A stretch of 35,228 nt of DNA from Klebsormidium nitens (lineage: Eukaryota > Streptophyta > Klebsormidiophyceae > Klebsormidiales > Klebsormidiaceae). The stretch spans positions 1,115-36,342 of the forward strand of contig DF237701.1 of NCBI GenBank assembly GCA_000708835.1, in the 5' to 3' direction. Below the pieces are notes generated by a model that saw only the letters and a program-made list of their open reading frames with translations, had not been told where the DNA came from and searched no databases. Shown piece by piece: positions 33,692-35,228 of this stretch. A program made the position numbers and the translations under genes. Positions within the stretch are counted from its first letter, which is position 1. Each line of letters opens with the position of its first letter.

Positions 33692-35228
33692 GCGCAAATG
33701 CGGAGACTTGTTGTTTATGAGCAGTCGTGGAAGTTTCATAGATATCTGCTTTGCTGGTCCAAGAAATGAACGTGAGCAAGAACGACACGCCCATCATCCT
33801 GGAGCCCAGACGATCTTTGTTGATCATTGTGATTTGCAGAATTGCAAGTAGTATTGAGGGGCGACGTTGTACTCCTCCATTCAATCGTCAGGTCATCATG
33901 GATTACCATACACTCGGCAAGCTAGATCAAGTCCAACATCGCGGTTTGCAAGCACGATTAGGGGGTAGCTTTGTATGTACTCCGCAATCAATCGTTAGGG
34001 TATATCATGGTTCACGTGACTGCAGAGTCCACAAGCTCGATCGGATCCTGCATGCATCGAAAAGTTGGCAGGCAAAAAGCTGGTCGACGCGGAAGTCCTT
34101 TGATGGCTGCATCAATTAGTACATGACTTGCTCGTGCCCAACATGTGCCGCCCGCGGCGTCGAGCACAACTATGGCCATAGTTGGCTTCGAAATTACCGC
34201 GGGAAACGCTAGTAGTACTAGCCCAATTTTCGGCGCTGGCACATGGCTCACTTGCATGCAAATCTAACCAAGACTCACTGAACTCAAGTTGGCCAAGTCA
34301 TATCACAAATCTCGTTATGCACAAGAAGTACTGTAATTACCATGAGCTAATTAACTTTGAAGTTTCAACATGTTTATTTGACGTGATTGATCCAATCTCC
34401 TCCGGCCGGCCCGATCCATCCAACTAGCATGCGTGCGTATGCATCATTGCACCATGGTTGTAGGCCCTTAGTACATCTTCATGGCATGCCAGCGTCCTTC
34501 ACAGTTGAACTATATAGGCCAGACGGTTGCGGCACCGATGTGCTGCTGGGCCTATATGGCGATCCTCCCATATATGAGCGCATGATCTGAAACCTCTTAT
34601 AGCCGCCACCGCGTCGCAGCCTGCCCGCGCGACCGGTAATGATGGTCCGACATCGGAACACAATGAAACTTGAAATGCTGTATACTCGGCGCGGCGACAA
34701 CGTCTCGGCTTGGGCCGGGCTCACCAATCGATATTTCTGCAATCACAAACCAGATATTTGATCATAGTATGTGGTACGCCCGTGGTACGTTGGCGTGCTG
34801 GCACGCCAGATGCAGCTGACCTAGTGATATAGCTCCTAGACGTAGCTAGGTCCTACGCCCGTTGCATCATGAATGCTGCCCCAATTACAATTAAATAATA
34901 ACGTACAATAACGATAACCGGCGCACCACTGATGCCATAGCTATGCGCGACGCATCCGTCCGACTCGCGCGGCAGCTCCGCGGCCCGCGGCAGATCTCAT
35001 GCATCGCGGCCGCGGCCGCCGGGGTCGGGATTTTGAACCGGGCCTGGCATGCAAGAGTCGAGACATCGTCGTCCGAGTCTTCGCCAACCTAGTTCAGCAT
35101 GGCAAAACGTGTCTCTCAAATTGGCCTCATGTTCAAAGTACGTACCGAAACCTTCTCATTGTCCCACGAGGTCCGAGTCCTGTCCAGCTGAAATCTCATG
35201 TCAGGTATTATTTCATACCATAGGTCTC
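33692..35228. other. 3' flank of OXP1 and intergenic DNA
   Basis: No gene is supported here. The OXP1 poly(A) site should lie in the first few hundred bases, but no clear signal was chosen. From about 34000 the sequence is dense in short palindromes, for example TGGCATGCCA, CTATGGCCATAG, CATAGCTATG, GCTAGTAGTACTAGC, and TGGCGTGC/GCACGCCA with a 2-bp loop near 34790-34810. Confidence 0.6.

Overview
This window is eukaryotic nuclear DNA, most likely from the green lineage. Its genes are split by many GT-AG introns. The main protein, a 5-oxoprolinase, matches plant OXP1 better than animal OPLAH as I recall those families. Medium GC content, sizeable introns and a MYND-finger gene would fit a streptophyte alga of the Klebsormidium type, but the species is a guess.

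Layout. Positions 1-6.9 kb are mostly gene-poor. They hold a ~290-bp direct repeat (window start and ~4.2 kb), two GC-rich islands and a weak three-exon candidate after a TATA-like box. Positions 6936-8445 (minus strand) hold a 366-codon exon of unknown family and, downstream, an exon with the C-terminal half of a MYND zinc finger. Positions 8.45-9.9 kb are palindrome-rich intergenic DNA. Positions 9910-11724 (minus) hold a three-exon gene for a DUF2306-type multi-pass membrane protein. A ~0.6-kb divergent intergenic region with a 29-bp minisatellite separates it from OXP1. OXP1 runs on the plus strand from 12327 to 33691, with 34 exons and 1340 codons plus stop; all exon phases join without a frameshift. 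The last 1.5 kb is intergenic and again rich in short palindromes.

OXP1 is the centre of the window. Its product would hydrolyse 5-oxoproline to glutamate with ATP, a salvage step of glutathione turnover. Nothing links the two minus-strand genes to this pathway except that the DUF2306 gene is divergent from OXP1.

The unusual biology lies inside OXP1. Three exons (21, 28 and 33) have tandem copies in the adjoining intron. These range from decayed relics to a nearly identical extra exon that would shift the frame if spliced in. Three introns use GC instead of GT donors. A 10-bp CACGTG palindrome element recurs four times within 20 bases of 3' splice sites, and the TGACGTCA octamer occurs at least nine times in the gene.
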